A stretch of 64,000 nucleotides of DNA, taken from Oscillospiraceae bacterium. Lineage in GTDB: Bacteria > Bacillota > Clostridia > Oscillospirales > CAG-272. The notes beneath the pieces are model-generated. The model was given only the letters and a program-made list of their open reading frames with translations, was not told the origin of the DNA and did not search any database. Made by a program: the position numbers and the translations under genes. This document shows positions 6,691 through 15,496 of the stretch, piece after piece. The stretch covers positions 1 to 64,000 of the forward strand of contig SVUJ01000006.1 in the NCBI GenBank assembly GCA_015063305.1. Reading direction: 5' to 3'. Position 1 is the first letter of the stretch; each line of letters starts with the position of its first letter.

Positions 6691-8922
6691 ATGACAGAAG
6701 CCGATAGAGTTTTTGAAAGATTTCCAGATTTTATAAAAGAGTTTATATATTCAAATTCCTGGGAAGAGCTCAGAGCCGTACAGATAGCCGCGGCAAAGAC
6801 TATATTTGAGAGCGACAATGATCTGCTCCTGACCTCGTCCACCGCCAGCGGCAAGACAGAGGCAGCGTTCTTTCCTATCATCACAGAGCTTTATTATGAT
6901 CCGCCCGCAAGTATAGGCGCGCTTTATATAGCGCCGCTCAAAAGTCTTATCAACGACCAGTTTGAGAGAATAGATACCTTGCTTGAGGAGAGCGGAATAA
7001 AGGTGACGCATTGGCACGGCGACGTTGCCGCCTCACACAAAAAGAAGCTGCTTTCAAAGCCCGAGGGGATACTTCAGATAACCCCCGAATCGCTTGAGGC
7101 TATGCTCATAAACCGCTCTAACGATATCCCGCGCCTTTTTGGGGATCTGAGATACGTGGTGATAGACGAGATACACACACTTATGGGGAGCGACAGGGGA
7201 AATCAGATAATATGTCAGCTTGCGAGAATATCGAAGCTCATAGGACGTTCCCCCAGAAGAATAGGACTTTCGGCAACAGTAGGAGAGCCGAGGAGCGCGG
7301 CTGATTGGCTCAGCGCGGGAAGTGGAAGAAAGACCGATATTCCCGTCTTTGAAGCCGAGCAGATAAGGTGGCGCTTGGGTATGGAGCATTTCTTTATACA
7401 CGATAAGTCGCTCGACCAGAGCGGAGCGACAGAAAAGGGCAATATTGCCGACAATTCCACGGCGCTTGACGCGGGATACGAATATATGTATGACTGTGTA
7501 AAGGATAAAAAGTCGCTTGTCTTTTCTAACTCGAGAGAGGATACAGAGTACGTCTGCGCCACGCTCCGTCAGATAGCCGAGAAGAGGGGAGAGAGGGATA
7601 TATTCCTTATCCACCACGGAAATCTTTCGGCATCGCTCCGTGAGGAGGCCGAGATGAAGATGAGGGATAACGATATCCACGCCGTCACCTGCGCGACTGT
7701 CACTATGGAGCTTGGAATAGACATTGGAAAGCTTGAGCGGATAGTACAGAACGACGCGCCAAACTCGGTGTCAAGCTTTTTACAAAGGCTTGGACGCTCG
7801 GGCAGACGCGGACAGCCGCCCGAGATGATGACGGTCTTCCGCGAGGAAGAGCCGCTTCCGAACGCGCCCCTGCCGCAGCTTATACCTTGGGGACTTCTGA
7901 GAGCTATAGCTATAACTCAGCTTTATATTGAGGAGAGGTTTATAGAACCGCCCACGGAGAAAAAGCAGCCTATGAGTCTGCTCTTTCATCAGACACTCAG
8001 TGTCTTGGCATCAAGCGGGGAGCTGAGCGTGGCGGAGCTTGCGAAGAGAGTTTTGTCCTTGCCGCCGTTTAAAGAGATATCAAGAGATGATTATAAGGCG
8101 CTTATCGTGTCTATGCTCAATTCGGATATGATAGAGATGACCGAGGAAAAGGGTCTTATCATTGGACTTTCGGGAGAGAGATTGCTTGGAAGCTTCAAGT
8201 TTTACGCGGTCTTTAACGACAGCGAGGATTTTACCGTCAGATGTGAGTCGGAGGAGATAGGAACTATAACCACTCCGCCGCCCGCGGGCGACAGATTTGC
8301 CCTTGCGGGTAAGGTCTGGGAGGTAATTGAAACAGACGTATCAAGAAGACTTGTTTACGTAAAGAGCGTCGAGGGGAAGATGGAGATATCCTGGCCCGGA
8401 GATTACGGTGAGATACACACGAGAATACTTGAGCGAATGAAGCAGATACTATGCGAGGATACCGTCTATCCTTATCTCAAGGAAAACGCGCGCCGCCGCT
8501 TGGACATTGCGAGAAGGGTTGCAAGAGCAACGGGTATGACGAAGAATTCTCTCGTTCACCTTGGCGGATACACGTGGTGTCTTTTCCCTTGGCTCGGAAC
8601 GCGCTCCTTCAGAACGCTGAGAAAATTTATCACTCTTCACGCCCATAGATTTGGCATCTCGGGTATAGAGTTTGAGGGGTGCTATTACATTACCTTCAGA
8701 ATGGAGAAGGGAGACGGGGAGGAGCTTATAAGATATATGAGAGAGTACGTTGAAAGGTATGGGATAGACCCACTCACGCTCGTATCCTCTAAGGAGCTTC
8801 CTGTCTTTGAAAAGTACGATAGATTCGTTCCCGGAGAGCTTTTGAGATACGCCTATTCGGTCGATAAGCTCAATACCGCCGAAGCAGGGGCAAGAATATG
8901 CGATATTTACAAAGAATATTAA
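6691..8922 (+). CDS. Superfamily 2 DEAD/DEAH helicase, Lhr/BrxHI-like
   Basis: This 743-residue helicase has motif I S-S-T-A-S-G-K-T-E-A (49-58), motif Ia A-P-L-K-S-L, motif II D-E-I-H (159-162), motif III S-A-T (194-196), motif V near 336-346 (T-V-T-M-E-L-G-I-D-I-G) and motif VI Q-R-L-G-R-S-G-R-R-G-Q (365-375). The Lhr-like architecture is followed by a C-terminal half of winged-helix and unassigned sequence. SD AGGAGAG lies 4 bases from the ATG. It is the last gene of the TerB-ATPase-helicase cassette. The likely action is ATP-driven 3'-5' DNA or hybrid translocation, from family knowledge. Confidence 0.88.
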   Translation: MTEADRVFERFPDFIKEFIYSNSWEELRAVQIAAAKTIFESDNDLLLTSSTASGKTEAAFFPIITELYYDPPASIGALYIAPLKSLINDQFERIDTLLEESGIKVTHWHGDVAASHKKKLLSKPEGILQITPESLEAMLINRSNDIPRLFGDLRYVVIDEIHTLMGSDRGNQIICQLARISKLIGRSPRRIGLSATVGEPRSAADWLSAGSGRKTDIPVFEAEQIRWRLGMEHFFIHDKSLDQSGATEKGNIADNSTALDAGYEYMYDCVKDKKSLVFSNSREDTEYVCATLRQIAEKRGERDIFLIHHGNLSASLREEAEMKMRDNDIHAVTCATVTMELGIDIGKLERIVQNDAPNSVSSFLQRLGRSGRRGQPPEMMTVFREEEPLPNAPLPQLIPWGLLRAIAITQLYIEERFIEPPTEKKQPMSLLFHQTLSVLASSGELSVAELAKRVLSLPPFKEISRDDYKALIVSMLNSDMIEMTEEKGLIIGLSGERLLGSFKFYAVFNDSEDFTVRCESEEIGTITTPPPAGDRFALAGKVWEVIETDVSRRLVYVKSVEGKMEISWPGDYGEIHTRILERMKQILCEDTVYPYLKENARRRLDIARRVARATGMTKNSLVHLGGYTWCLFPWLGTRSFRTLRKFITLHAHRFGISGIEFEGCYYITFRMEKGDGEELIRYMREYVERYGIDPLTLVSSKELPVFEKYDRFVPGELLRYAYSVDKLNTAEAGARICDIYKEY

Positions 8923-8987
8923 AAATAATTGTGAGTTATGCCTAAAAAATACTTTAGCATAGAACGAAATGTTGTGGAGAATAAATA

Positions 8988-9016
8988 TTGACAATTTCGG
9001 ATAAAAGGAGTATCAT
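8988..9016 (+). promoter_or_regulatory. Promoter of the ilvA T-box transcript
   Basis: TTGACA (8988-8993), a 17-base spacer and TATCAT (9011-9016) lie just upstream of the T-box stem I. Confidence 0.7.
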
Positions 9017-9020
9017 ATAC

Positions 9021-9295
9021 TCAATGCTGTGATAGGGAGCGGCGTTGTCGAGTCTTTTTCAGAGATCCGTCGGTCGGTGCGAGACGGAAAAGGGCGGCAA
9101 GGTTAAATCACCCTTGAGCTGACCGTCGAAATTTTGATGATCTTATCGGAAGAGTAGAACGGTACGTATTTCTGCGTTAAAGAAAAATGTATGAAAAGTA
9201 CATTGAGTGCCCCTGAGGATCTTTTGGGGGAATTAGAGTGGTACCGCGGAGCTTTTACTCTCCGTCTCTTTTATGAGACGGAGAGTTTTTTATTT
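9021..9295 (+). promoter_or_regulatory. T-box riboswitch, apparent isoleucine specifier
   Basis: The leader has stem I with the distal pattern CAGAGA...GGTCGGTGCGA and a specifier context TTAA-ATC-ACCCTTGAG. This makes ATC (9107-9109), an Ile codon, the likely specifier. The T-box sequence AGAGTGGTACCGCGG is at 9235-9249. A perfect 12-bp terminator stem (9257-9268 with 9275-9286) plus a T-run follows. Uncharged tRNA-Ile would stabilise the antiterminator and switch on ilvA-ridA. The specifier was read by alignment to memory of the consensus, so it is less certain than the T-box itself. Confidence 0.92.
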
Positions 9296-9312
9296 TCAGA
9301 AAGGAGCATAAA

Positions 9313-10512
9313 ATGCTTACACTTGACAAAGTCTATCATGCGGCGTACGTCCTTAAGGACGTTATAAGAGAGACCGCGCTTATTAAATCGAATATCAATC
9401 CCGATTGCCGGACCTATCTTAAGACAGAGAACCTTCAGGTCACAGGTTCGTTTAAGGTGAGAGGAGCGGGATATATGATATCCCAGCTTACCGAGGAGGA
9501 AAAGGCAAAGGGTGTTATAGCTTGTTCTGCGGGAAATCACGCGCAGGGAGTTGCTCTTGCGGCATCAAAATACGGAATAAAGGCAACTATCTGTCTTCCC
9601 GACGGAGCGCCTATATCCAAGGTCGAGGCTACCAAGAGTCACGGCGCTGAGGTGGTTATGGTAAAGGGAGTTTACGACGACGCCTACAAACGCGCTCTCG
9701 AGCTGCGTGACGAGATGGGATATACCTTCGTTCACCCCTTTGATGACGATAACGTTATCGCGGGACAGGGAACTATCGGACTTGAGATACTCAACGAGCT
9801 TGACGGAGTTGATGCTGTTGTAGTGCCGATAGGCGGAGGAGGACTTATCTCGGGTATCGCATACGTTGTAAAGCATCTTGCTCCCCACGTAAAGGTCTAC
9901 GGAGTACAGTCTGCGGGCGCGCCGAGTATGTATAACTCTATAAAGGACGGAAAGATAGAGCGCCTTAAGAGCGTTTCTACTATCGCAGACGGAATTGCCG
10001 TGAAAGAACCGGGCGCGAACACTTTTGAGCTTTGCTCCAAATACGTTGACGATATAGTTACGGTGAACGAGGACGAGATATCCTCGGCGATACTTGCGCT
10101 CATAGAGCAGCATAAGATGATCGCGGAGGGCGCGGGTGCGGTTTCCGTGGCGGCTGTAATGCACAACAAGATACCCGTACAGGGTCAGAACGTCGTTTGC
10201 GTGGTCTCGGGAGGTAATATAGACGTTACTATACTTTCCAGAGTGATCGAGAGAGGTCTTCTGACATCGGGAAGGACCTGCAACCTTTGCATCGAGCTTA
10301 TGGATAAGCCTGGTCAGCTTATGGACGTATCGAGGATAATCGCATCTCTCGGAGCTAACGTTATCTCTGTACACCACGAGAGAGCGAGTGAGACCAAGGA
10401 TATCAACGGATGCTATCTCAGACTTGTTCTTGAAACTAAGAATTACGAGCATATAGAAATGATAACCAAGGCGCTTGCCGATGAGGGCTTTGGTATAGTA
10501 TCGGTCCAGTAA
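9313..10512 (+). CDS. ilvA: Threonine dehydratase (threonine ammonia-lyase) with ACT domain
   Basis: This PLP enzyme converts threonine to 2-oxobutanoate and ammonia, the first step of isoleucine synthesis. The PLP lysine lies in T-G-S-F-K-V-R-G-A (Lys48), substrate loop S-A-G-N-H-A-Q-G is at 72-79, and a glycine-rich P-I-G-G-G-G-L-I-S-G phosphate cradle follows. The C-terminal 75 residues (M-D-K-P-G-Q-L-M-D-V onward) form one ACT domain. At 399 residues it is the shorter TIGR01127-like type. It sits behind an Ile-type T-box and ahead of ridA, supporting a biosynthetic role. Confidence 0.93.
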   Translation: MLTLDKVYHAAYVLKDVIRETALIKSNINPDCRTYLKTENLQVTGSFKVRGAGYMISQLTEEEKAKGVIACSAGNHAQGVALAASKYGIKATICLPDGAPISKVEATKSHGAEVVMVKGVYDDAYKRALELRDEMGYTFVHPFDDDNVIAGQGTIGLEILNELDGVDAVVVPIGGGGLISGIAYVVKHLAPHVKVYGVQSAGAPSMYNSIKDGKIERLKSVSTIADGIAVKEPGANTFELCSKYVDDIVTVNEDEISSAILALIEQHKMIAEGAGAVSVAAVMHNKIPVQGQNVVCVVSGGNIDVTILSRVIERGLLTSGRTCNLCIELMDKPGQLMDVSRIIASLGANVISVHHERASETKDINGCYLRLVLETKNYEHIEMITKALADEGFGIVSVQ

Positions 10513-10537
10513 ATTTTATTTAAAGGAGAATATTACG

Positions 10538-10912
10538 ATGAGTGAAAAGGTATATACAAAAAATGCGCCCGAGGCAATAGGTCCTTATTCCCAGGCAGTC
10601 AAATGCGGAGGACTTGTTTTTACATCGGGACAGATAGCTATAGACCCCACAAGCGGAAAGGTCGAGGCGCAGACTATAGAGGGACAGACAGAGCAGATAT
10701 GCAAAAATCTGAGTGCCGTGCTTGAGGCGGCGGGAACTTCTATGGACAAGGCTGTAAAGACTACCTGCTTCCTCGCTGATATGGCAGACTTTGCGGTATT
10801 TAACGAGGTATACGGAAGATATTTCACCTCTAAGCCCGCGCGCTCCTGCGTGGCGGCAAAGGAGCTTCCTCGCGGAGTTCTTGCAGAGGTAGAGGTAATA
10901 GCAGAGCTCTGA
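10538..10912 (+). CDS. ridA: RidA family 2-iminobutanoate/2-iminopropanoate deaminase
   Basis: This 124-residue YjgF/YER057c/UK114 protein hydrolyses the reactive enamine/imine released by PLP dehydratases such as IlvA, protecting other PLP enzymes. Family marks are G-P-Y-S-Q-A (15-20), F-T-S-G-Q-I (28-33), the conserved Arg102 in P-A-R-S-C-V and the closing E-V-E-V-I-A. The length matches the usual trimer-forming subunit. It follows ilvA by 25 bases with an SD (AAAGGAG) and shares its T-box control, a direct functional pairing. Confidence 0.95.
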   Translation: MSEKVYTKNAPEAIGPYSQAVKCGGLVFTSGQIAIDPTSGKVEAQTIEGQTEQICKNLSAVLEAAGTSMDKAVKTTCFLADMADFAVFNEVYGRYFTSKPARSCVAAKELPRGVLAEVEVIAEL

Positions 10913-11005
10913 GGCTGAAATATACGTTGATTTGATACAAAATGCCGCCAAATGTCGAAAAAAACTGTGCATATTTATAAAAATAAAAAAAGTAATTAAA
11001 TATTG

Positions 11006-11034
11006 TTGACAAGGGCAGTTTTTTGTGGTAAAAT
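11006..11034 (+). promoter_or_regulatory. Promoter of the ilvB-ilvE T-box operon
   Basis: TTGACA (11006-11011), exactly 17 bases, then TAAAAT (11029-11034), followed by a T-box leader. Between ridA and this promoter (10913-11005) I see only AT-rich sequence. Confidence 0.75.
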
Positions 11035-11041
11035 AACTGCA

Positions 11042-11316
11042 ATATTTATTTAGGCGTTTAAGGGAATTAGTAACACGCTGGCATTTTCAGAAAGTTGGCG
11101 GTCGATGCGAGCCGATATTGCGACCGTGTGAATCTCCTCCCCCAGCCTCCGCTTGAAGACCGTTTTCGGTTGTGTAGACGCGGACGGAATGTCACCGTTA
11201 TCATAGACAGTTCACTGATTGGTGAAGCAGAGCGGCCGTGTAACGGCAATAAGAGTGGTACCGCAGAGTGTTAATGACCTTTGTCTCTTGAACTTAAGAG
11301 ATAAAGGTCTTTTTTA
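11042..11316 (+). promoter_or_regulatory. T-box riboswitch, apparent leucine specifier
   Basis: A second T-box leader has the distal stem I pattern CAGAAAG..GGTCGATGCGA. The specifier region GTGTGAATCTCCTCC most simply reads CTC (11134-11136, Leu); ATC one step earlier is an alternative. The T-box AGAGTGGTACCGCA is at 11252-11265. The terminator stem GACCTTT-TCTCTT with AAGAGA-AAAGGTC (11276-11309) is followed by TTTTTT. It would control the whole ilv-leu operon. Leucine sensing matches the known logic of the B. subtilis ilv-leu leader. Confidence 0.9.
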
Positions 11317-11389
11317 GGTAATGCGGTAAATTTGTTATTTTGAAATATGTTTTGCGGGTCTTGCAATTCCCGCATAAAAGGAGGTAAAA

Positions 11390-13048
11390 ATGATATTAAA
11401 TGGCTCTGAGATACTTGTAAACGTACTCATAGAGCAGGGCGTTGATACCGTATTCGGATACCCGGGAGGGTCTGTGCTCAATATATACGACGCGCTTTAT
11501 AAGTATAGCGACAAGATACATCATTACATTACAGCGCACGAGCAGGGAGCGGCTCACGCGGCGGATGGATATGCAAGATCCACCGGAAAGACGGGAGTTG
11601 TTATAGCAACGAGCGGCCCCGGCGCTACCAACCTTGTTACCGGAATAGCTACCGCTTATATGGACAGCGTTCCTATGGTAGCGATAACGGGAAACGTTCC
11701 CACACAGCTTATTGGTTGCGATAGCTTCCAGGAGGTATATATAGCGGGTATCACGATGCCCATCACAAAGCACAACTTTGTGGTAAGAAAGGTAGAGGAG
11801 CTTGCCGACGTTGTAAGAGAGGCGTTCAAGATAGCTGCCAGCGGCAGACCCGGACCTGTTCTTATAGATATCCCAAAGGATGTTACGGCAAACAAGACCA
11901 CCTTTATTCCCGCGCCGAAGGTTGAGCCCGAGCGCACTCCCGCAAGACTCAGAAACGTTAAGGAGATAGCCGAGCTTATCAATCACGCAGAGAAGCCCTT
12001 CATATATTTTGGCGGCGGAGTGAGAATCTCGGGAGCGGGAGATGAGCTCCGTGAGCTTATCGAGAGAGCGGATATACCCGCGGCGCACACGCTTATGGCG
12101 GCGGGCGTTCTCGGATACAACGAAAAGAACAACCTCGGACTTATCGGTATGCACGGCTGCTATTCGGCAAACGCCGCGGCAAACAGGGCGGACCTGATGC
12201 TTGCGATAGGTACTCGCTTTAGCGACCGCGTTGCGCTGAACACACAGAAGTTCGGCCACAACTCGCGTATCGTACATATTGATATAGACCCCGGTGAGAT
12301 AAATAAGATAATCGTTGCAGACCACAGCATCATTGGAGACGTTAAAGAGGTTCTCACGGAGCTTCTTAAATACGTCAAGCCCGCAAAGCACGAGGCTTGG
12401 AGCGAGCAGATAGCGAAGTGGAAGCGCGATGATTATATTCCCGAGGATAGCGAAGATGTCCTCAAGCCCCATCAGGTGGTAGATATAGCTTGCAAGCACG
12501 CGGGAGAGGAGGCGATATACGTTACCGACGTAGGTCAGCACCAGCTCTGGGCGGCACAGTATCTCCGTCACGTTAAGCCGAGAAACTTCCTCACGAGCGG
12601 AGGACTTGGCACTATGGGATACGGATACGGAGCGGCTATCGGTGCTCAGGTGGCAAATCCCGATAAGCGCGTGGTACACTTCACATCGGACGGTTCGCTT
12701 CATATGAATATGAACGAGCTTTGCACGGCAGTAAGCTTTGAGCTTCCCGTTGTAACGGTCATTATGAACAACGCCGTTCTCGGAATGGTAAGACAGTGGC
12801 AGGGGGTATTCTACGACCGTAGATTTTCCGCAAGTGAGCCCGAGAGAAAGACCGATTACGTAGCCGTGGCAAAGGCGTTTGGAGCAGAGGGTTACCTTTG
12901 CGAAACTCCCGCTCAGCTTGAAGAAGCTATGAAGAAGGCGATGACGGCAAAGGGACCCGTTTGGATAGATTGCAGAATAGACCGCGAGGAAAAGGTTCTT
13001 CCTATGATCCCTGCGGGACAGACTGTTCACGACACCATTTTCAAATAA
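11390..13048 (+). CDS. ilvB: Acetolactate synthase, large (catalytic) subunit
   Basis: This 552-residue ThDP enzyme condenses two pyruvates to acetolactate, or pyruvate and 2-oxobutanoate to acetohydroxybutyrate. The catalytic glutamate is in T-A-H-E-Q-G-A-A-H (Glu51), F-G-Y-P-G-G-S marks the N-terminal PYR domain, and the ThDP/Mg2+ motif is S-D-G-S-L-H-M-N-M-N-E-L. The length fits the family. SD AAAGGAGG precedes the ATG. It is the first gene behind the second T-box, with the regulatory subunit 13 bases downstream. Confidence 0.95.
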   Translation: MILNGSEILVNVLIEQGVDTVFGYPGGSVLNIYDALYKYSDKIHHYITAHEQGAAHAADGYARSTGKTGVVIATSGPGATNLVTGIATAYMDSVPMVAITGNVPTQLIGCDSFQEVYIAGITMPITKHNFVVRKVEELADVVREAFKIAASGRPGPVLIDIPKDVTANKTTFIPAPKVEPERTPARLRNVKEIAELINHAEKPFIYFGGGVRISGAGDELRELIERADIPAAHTLMAAGVLGYNEKNNLGLIGMHGCYSANAAANRADLMLAIGTRFSDRVALNTQKFGHNSRIVHIDIDPGEINKIIVADHSIIGDVKEVLTELLKYVKPAKHEAWSEQIAKWKRDDYIPEDSEDVLKPHQVVDIACKHAGEEAIYVTDVGQHQLWAAQYLRHVKPRNFLTSGGLGTMGYGYGAAIGAQVANPDKRVVHFTSDGSLHMNMNELCTAVSFELPVVTVIMNNAVLGMVRQWQGVFYDRRFSASEPERKTDYVAVAKAFGAEGYLCETPAQLEEAMKKAMTAKGPVWIDCRIDREEKVLPMIPAGQTVHDTIFK

Positions 13049-13061
13049 GGAGGATACGAAT

Positions 13062-13559
13062 ATGAGAAAGCAATGTATGGTTCTTCTTGTTCAGAACAAT
13101 GCGGGTGTTCTTGCTCGTATAACCTCGCTCTTTATGCAGAGAGGATTTAACATAGATTCTCTTACCGTTTCATCGACCGACTGTCCGAACGTCTCGCGAA
13201 TAACCGTTATGACAACGGGAGACAGCAGGACATTCAGCCAGATAATGAAGCAGACAGACAAGCTTGTTGAAACAAAGATGATATTCTCGGTAGAGCCCGA
13301 ATTCAGCCTTATACGCGAAACGCTTATGGTGAAGTTTTCAAGAGCTACGGAGGATATAGATGAGCTTAAGAAGATAATCTCGGATTTCGGCGCTCACATA
13401 ATCGATATGTCACACGGATGCTTCGTTGCCGAGCTTACGGAAGCGCCTAACAAGATAGACGCTTTTCTTGAGGCTGTGAAGGCATTCAAGATTATAGAGA
13501 TGTGCCGCTCGGGTGCTATCGCACTTGAACGCGGTCTTATAGACTATGAACTCAAATAA
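13062..13559 (+). CDS. ilvN: Acetolactate synthase, small (regulatory) subunit
   Basis: This 165-residue protein has an N-terminal ACT domain (N-N-A-G-V-L-A-R-I-T-S-L-F and R-G-F-N-I-D-S-L-T-V, residues about 10-40) and the C-terminal ALS_ss_C domain. It binds valine and restrains the IlvB catalytic subunit. Length and layout match the IlvH/IlvN family; the single-ACT form is usual. It lies 13 bases after ilvB with SD AAGGAGG and should be co-translated to form the holoenzyme. Confidence 0.95.
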   Translation: MRKQCMVLLVQNNAGVLARITSLFMQRGFNIDSLTVSSTDCPNVSRITVMTTGDSRTFSQIMKQTDKLVETKMIFSVEPEFSLIRETLMVKFSRATEDIDELKKIISDFGAHIIDMSHGCFVAELTEAPNKIDAFLEAVKAFKIIEMCRSGAIALERGLIDYELK

Positions 13560-13590
13560 TTAAATTAAAATATTTAAGGAGATAGAAAAA

Positions 13591-14601
13591 ATGATCACAA
13601 AGTATTATGATACCGATTGTAACATCGGTCTGCTTGACGGAAAGACAGTTTCGGTTATAGGTTTTGGTAGCCAGGGACACGCTCATTCGATGAACCTCGC
13701 TGAGAGCGGAGTAAACGTTGCTGTTGGTCTTAGACGTGGAAGCGCTCATTGGAAGAAGGCAGAGGATTTCGCCGCAACACATCCTAACTTCAAGGTTATG
13801 GAGATAGAGGATGCTGCTAAGGCGGGAGATCTCGTTATGATGCTCGTTCCCGATGAGCTTGCAGCGGATATCTACAACAAGCAGGTAGCTCCCTACATGA
13901 AGGACGGCGACGTTCTTATGTTCGCGCACGGCTTCAACATTCACTTCAACTTCATTCAGCCCGCTAAGAACATAGACGTTATCATGGTCGCTCCCAAGGG
14001 ACCCGGACACACCGTCAGAAGCCAGTATCAGGAGGGCAAGGGAGTTCCCAGCCTTATCGCGGTACATCAGGACTACACAGGCAAGGCTAAGGATTACGCT
14101 CTCGCATACGCAAGCGGAATCGGAGCGGGAAGAGCAGGTATCCTCGAAACATCCTTCAGAGAGGAAACCGAGACCGACCTCTTCGGTGAGCAGGCTGTTC
14201 TTTGCGGCGGTGTTACCGAGCTTATGAAGGCAGGCTTTGATACTCTCGTAGCTGCAGGCTACGAGCCCGAGATGGCTTACTTCGAGTGTATCCACGAGAT
14301 GAAGCTTATCGTTGACCTTATCAACAACGGCGGCTTTGCTATGATGAGATATTCGATATCCAACACAGCTGAGTACGGTGATTACAGAACAGGTAAGAGA
14401 CTTATCACCGAGGAGACCCGTAAGGAGATGAAGAAGGTACTTTCCGAGATCCAGGACGGTACTTTTGCATCTGAGTTTATGCAGGAATTCTCTGCAGGAA
14501 GAAAGGCTAAATTCCTTGCAACACGCCGCAAGGAGAGTGAGCACCAGCTTGAGAAGACAGGAGCAGAGCTCCGTCAGATGATGAGCTGGCTCAAGAAATA
14601 A
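13591..14601 (+). CDS. ilvC: Ketol-acid reductoisomerase, class I
   Basis: The 336-residue enzyme converts acetolactate to 2,3-dihydroxyisovalerate (and the isoleucine analogue) using NAD(P)H and Mg2+. Rossmann motif G-F-G-S-Q-G-H-A spans residues 24-31. The cofactor loop L-R-R-G-S-A-H-W suggests NADPH preference through the arginines, an inference. Metal ligands come from the C-terminal knotted domain ([10 protein letters not shown]). The length is typical of short class I KARI. A stable hairpin lies just after the stop, before the coaX-like gene. Confidence 0.96.
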   Translation: MITKYYDTDCNIGLLDGKTVSVIGFGSQGHAHSMNLAESGVNVAVGLRRGSAHWKKAEDFAATHPNFKVMEIEDAAKAGDLVMMLVPDELAADIYNKQVAPYMKDGDVLMFAHGFNIHFNFIQPAKNIDVIMVAPKGPGHTVRSQYQEGKGVPSLIAVHQDYTGKAKDYALAYASGIGAGRAGILETSFREETETDLFGEQAVLCGGVTELMKAGFDTLVAAGYEPEMAYFECIHEMKLIVDLINNGGFAMMRYSISNTAEYGDYRTGKRLITEETRKEMKKVLSEIQDGTFASEFMQEFSAGRKAKFLATRRKESEHQLEKTGAELRQMMSWLKK

Positions 14602-14614
14602 TTTTACTTAGATC

Positions 14615-14644
14615 TCTGTTCGGGGGTAAACACCCCCGAACAGA
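14615..14644 (+). other. Stable intercistronic hairpin after ilvC without a T-run
   Basis: TCTGTTCGGGGGT (14615-14627) and ACCCCCGAACAGA (14632-14644) form a perfect 13-bp stem with an AAAC loop. It is followed by ATAAAAAG, not a uridine run, so it is a poor intrinsic terminator. It may protect the upstream mRNA 3' end or weaken read-through into the coaX-like gene. Confidence 0.7.
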
Positions 14645-14666
14645 ATAAAAAGAGGAGGGGATAGAT

Positions 14667-15467
14667 ATGCTGATGGCGGTGAATGTGGGTAATACCAGAA
14701 TATCCGTGGGCTTTTTTGATGATGATAACTCCTCGGTAAAATACGCCTTTGAGATATCTACCGACCCCTCAAAGACGGTTGATGAATATTTTTTAACTAT
14801 AAAGCTAATAGCTGCCGAGCGCGGAGTTGACCTAAGAGAGGCGGACGGAGGAATAGTTTCTTCTGTAGTGCCTCAGCTTACCGCAACTATCTGTGAAACG
14901 GTCAGCAGATTTTGCTCCAAAGAGCCCTTGGTCGTAGGACCGGGGGTTAAAACGGGCTTTCCGATAAAGATCGATTCGCCCGCTGAGCTTGGCGGAGATA
15001 TGGTGGCAAATGCCGCCGCAGTCGTTTCTGTAATGAAACAGAAAAATGATATGAGAGCAACTGTCATCGTAGACGTTGGCAGCGTTACCACGGTGTCCGC
15101 GATAAACGCGCGCGGGGAATACGTTGGTTGCTCGATAATGCCCGGAGTGCAGATGTCGCTTGAAGCACTCCACGGGAAAACGGCGTTGCTTCCCAACGTT
15201 TCATATCTGTCACAGACGAAGGCGATCGGTAAAAATTCACAGGAGGCGGTATTGTCGGGCGTTATGCTCGGACACGCCATTATGATAGACGGTTTCGTTA
15301 CAAAATTTGCTAAGGAGATGAAGGCGGAGGCGTTCTCTTGTGTTATCACGGGAGAATACGCAAAGCATGTGATACCGCTATGCCGAAGCGCTTTTGAATA
15401 TGAGCGAGAGCTTACCTTGAAGGGACTCTACTTCATATATCAAAGATCAAAAGAAACTAAGGTTTGA
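14667..15467 (+). CDS. coaX: CoaX-like type III pantothenate kinase, divergent
   Basis: This 266-residue protein has the ASKHA fold and overall pattern of type III pantothenate kinase, which makes 4'-phosphopantothenate: V-G-N-T-R-I at the start, S-S-V-V-P near 64-68, V-G-P-G-V-K-T-G, V-D-V-G-S-V-T-T and P-G-V-Q-M-S-L-E-A-L. Several usual residues differ: the first Asp of D-x-G-N-T is Asn6, the G-A-D-R loop reads G-G-D-M (the Asp is kept), and the A-T-G-G motif is I-T-G-E. It may be active, altered or a regulator. It sits between ilvC and an ECF S component; ketoisovalerate from the ilv pathway is the pantothenate precursor. Confidence 0.72.
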   Translation: MLMAVNVGNTRISVGFFDDDNSSVKYAFEISTDPSKTVDEYFLTIKLIAAERGVDLREADGGIVSSVVPQLTATICETVSRFCSKEPLVVGPGVKTGFPIKIDSPAELGGDMVANAAAVVSVMKQKNDMRATVIVDVGSVTTVSAINARGEYVGCSIMPGVQMSLEALHGKTALLPNVSYLSQTKAIGKNSQEAVLSGVMLGHAIMIDGFVTKFAKEMKAEAFSCVITGEYAKHVIPLCRSAFEYERELTLKGLYFIYQRSKETKV

Positions 15468-15496
15468 TAATAACAGGCGTTGCCTTTATTATATAT

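Noticed and set aside
3664-8922. Calling the cassette a BREX system
   Set aside because: No PglX, PglZ, BrxA/B/C or methyltransferase gene adjoins; only the ATPase and helicase resemble BREX parts.
11396-13030. 544-codon antisense frame opposite ilvB
   Set aside because: Shadow of a confidently identified gene; composition is Arg/Leu/Tyr-rich junk with no motif or SD.
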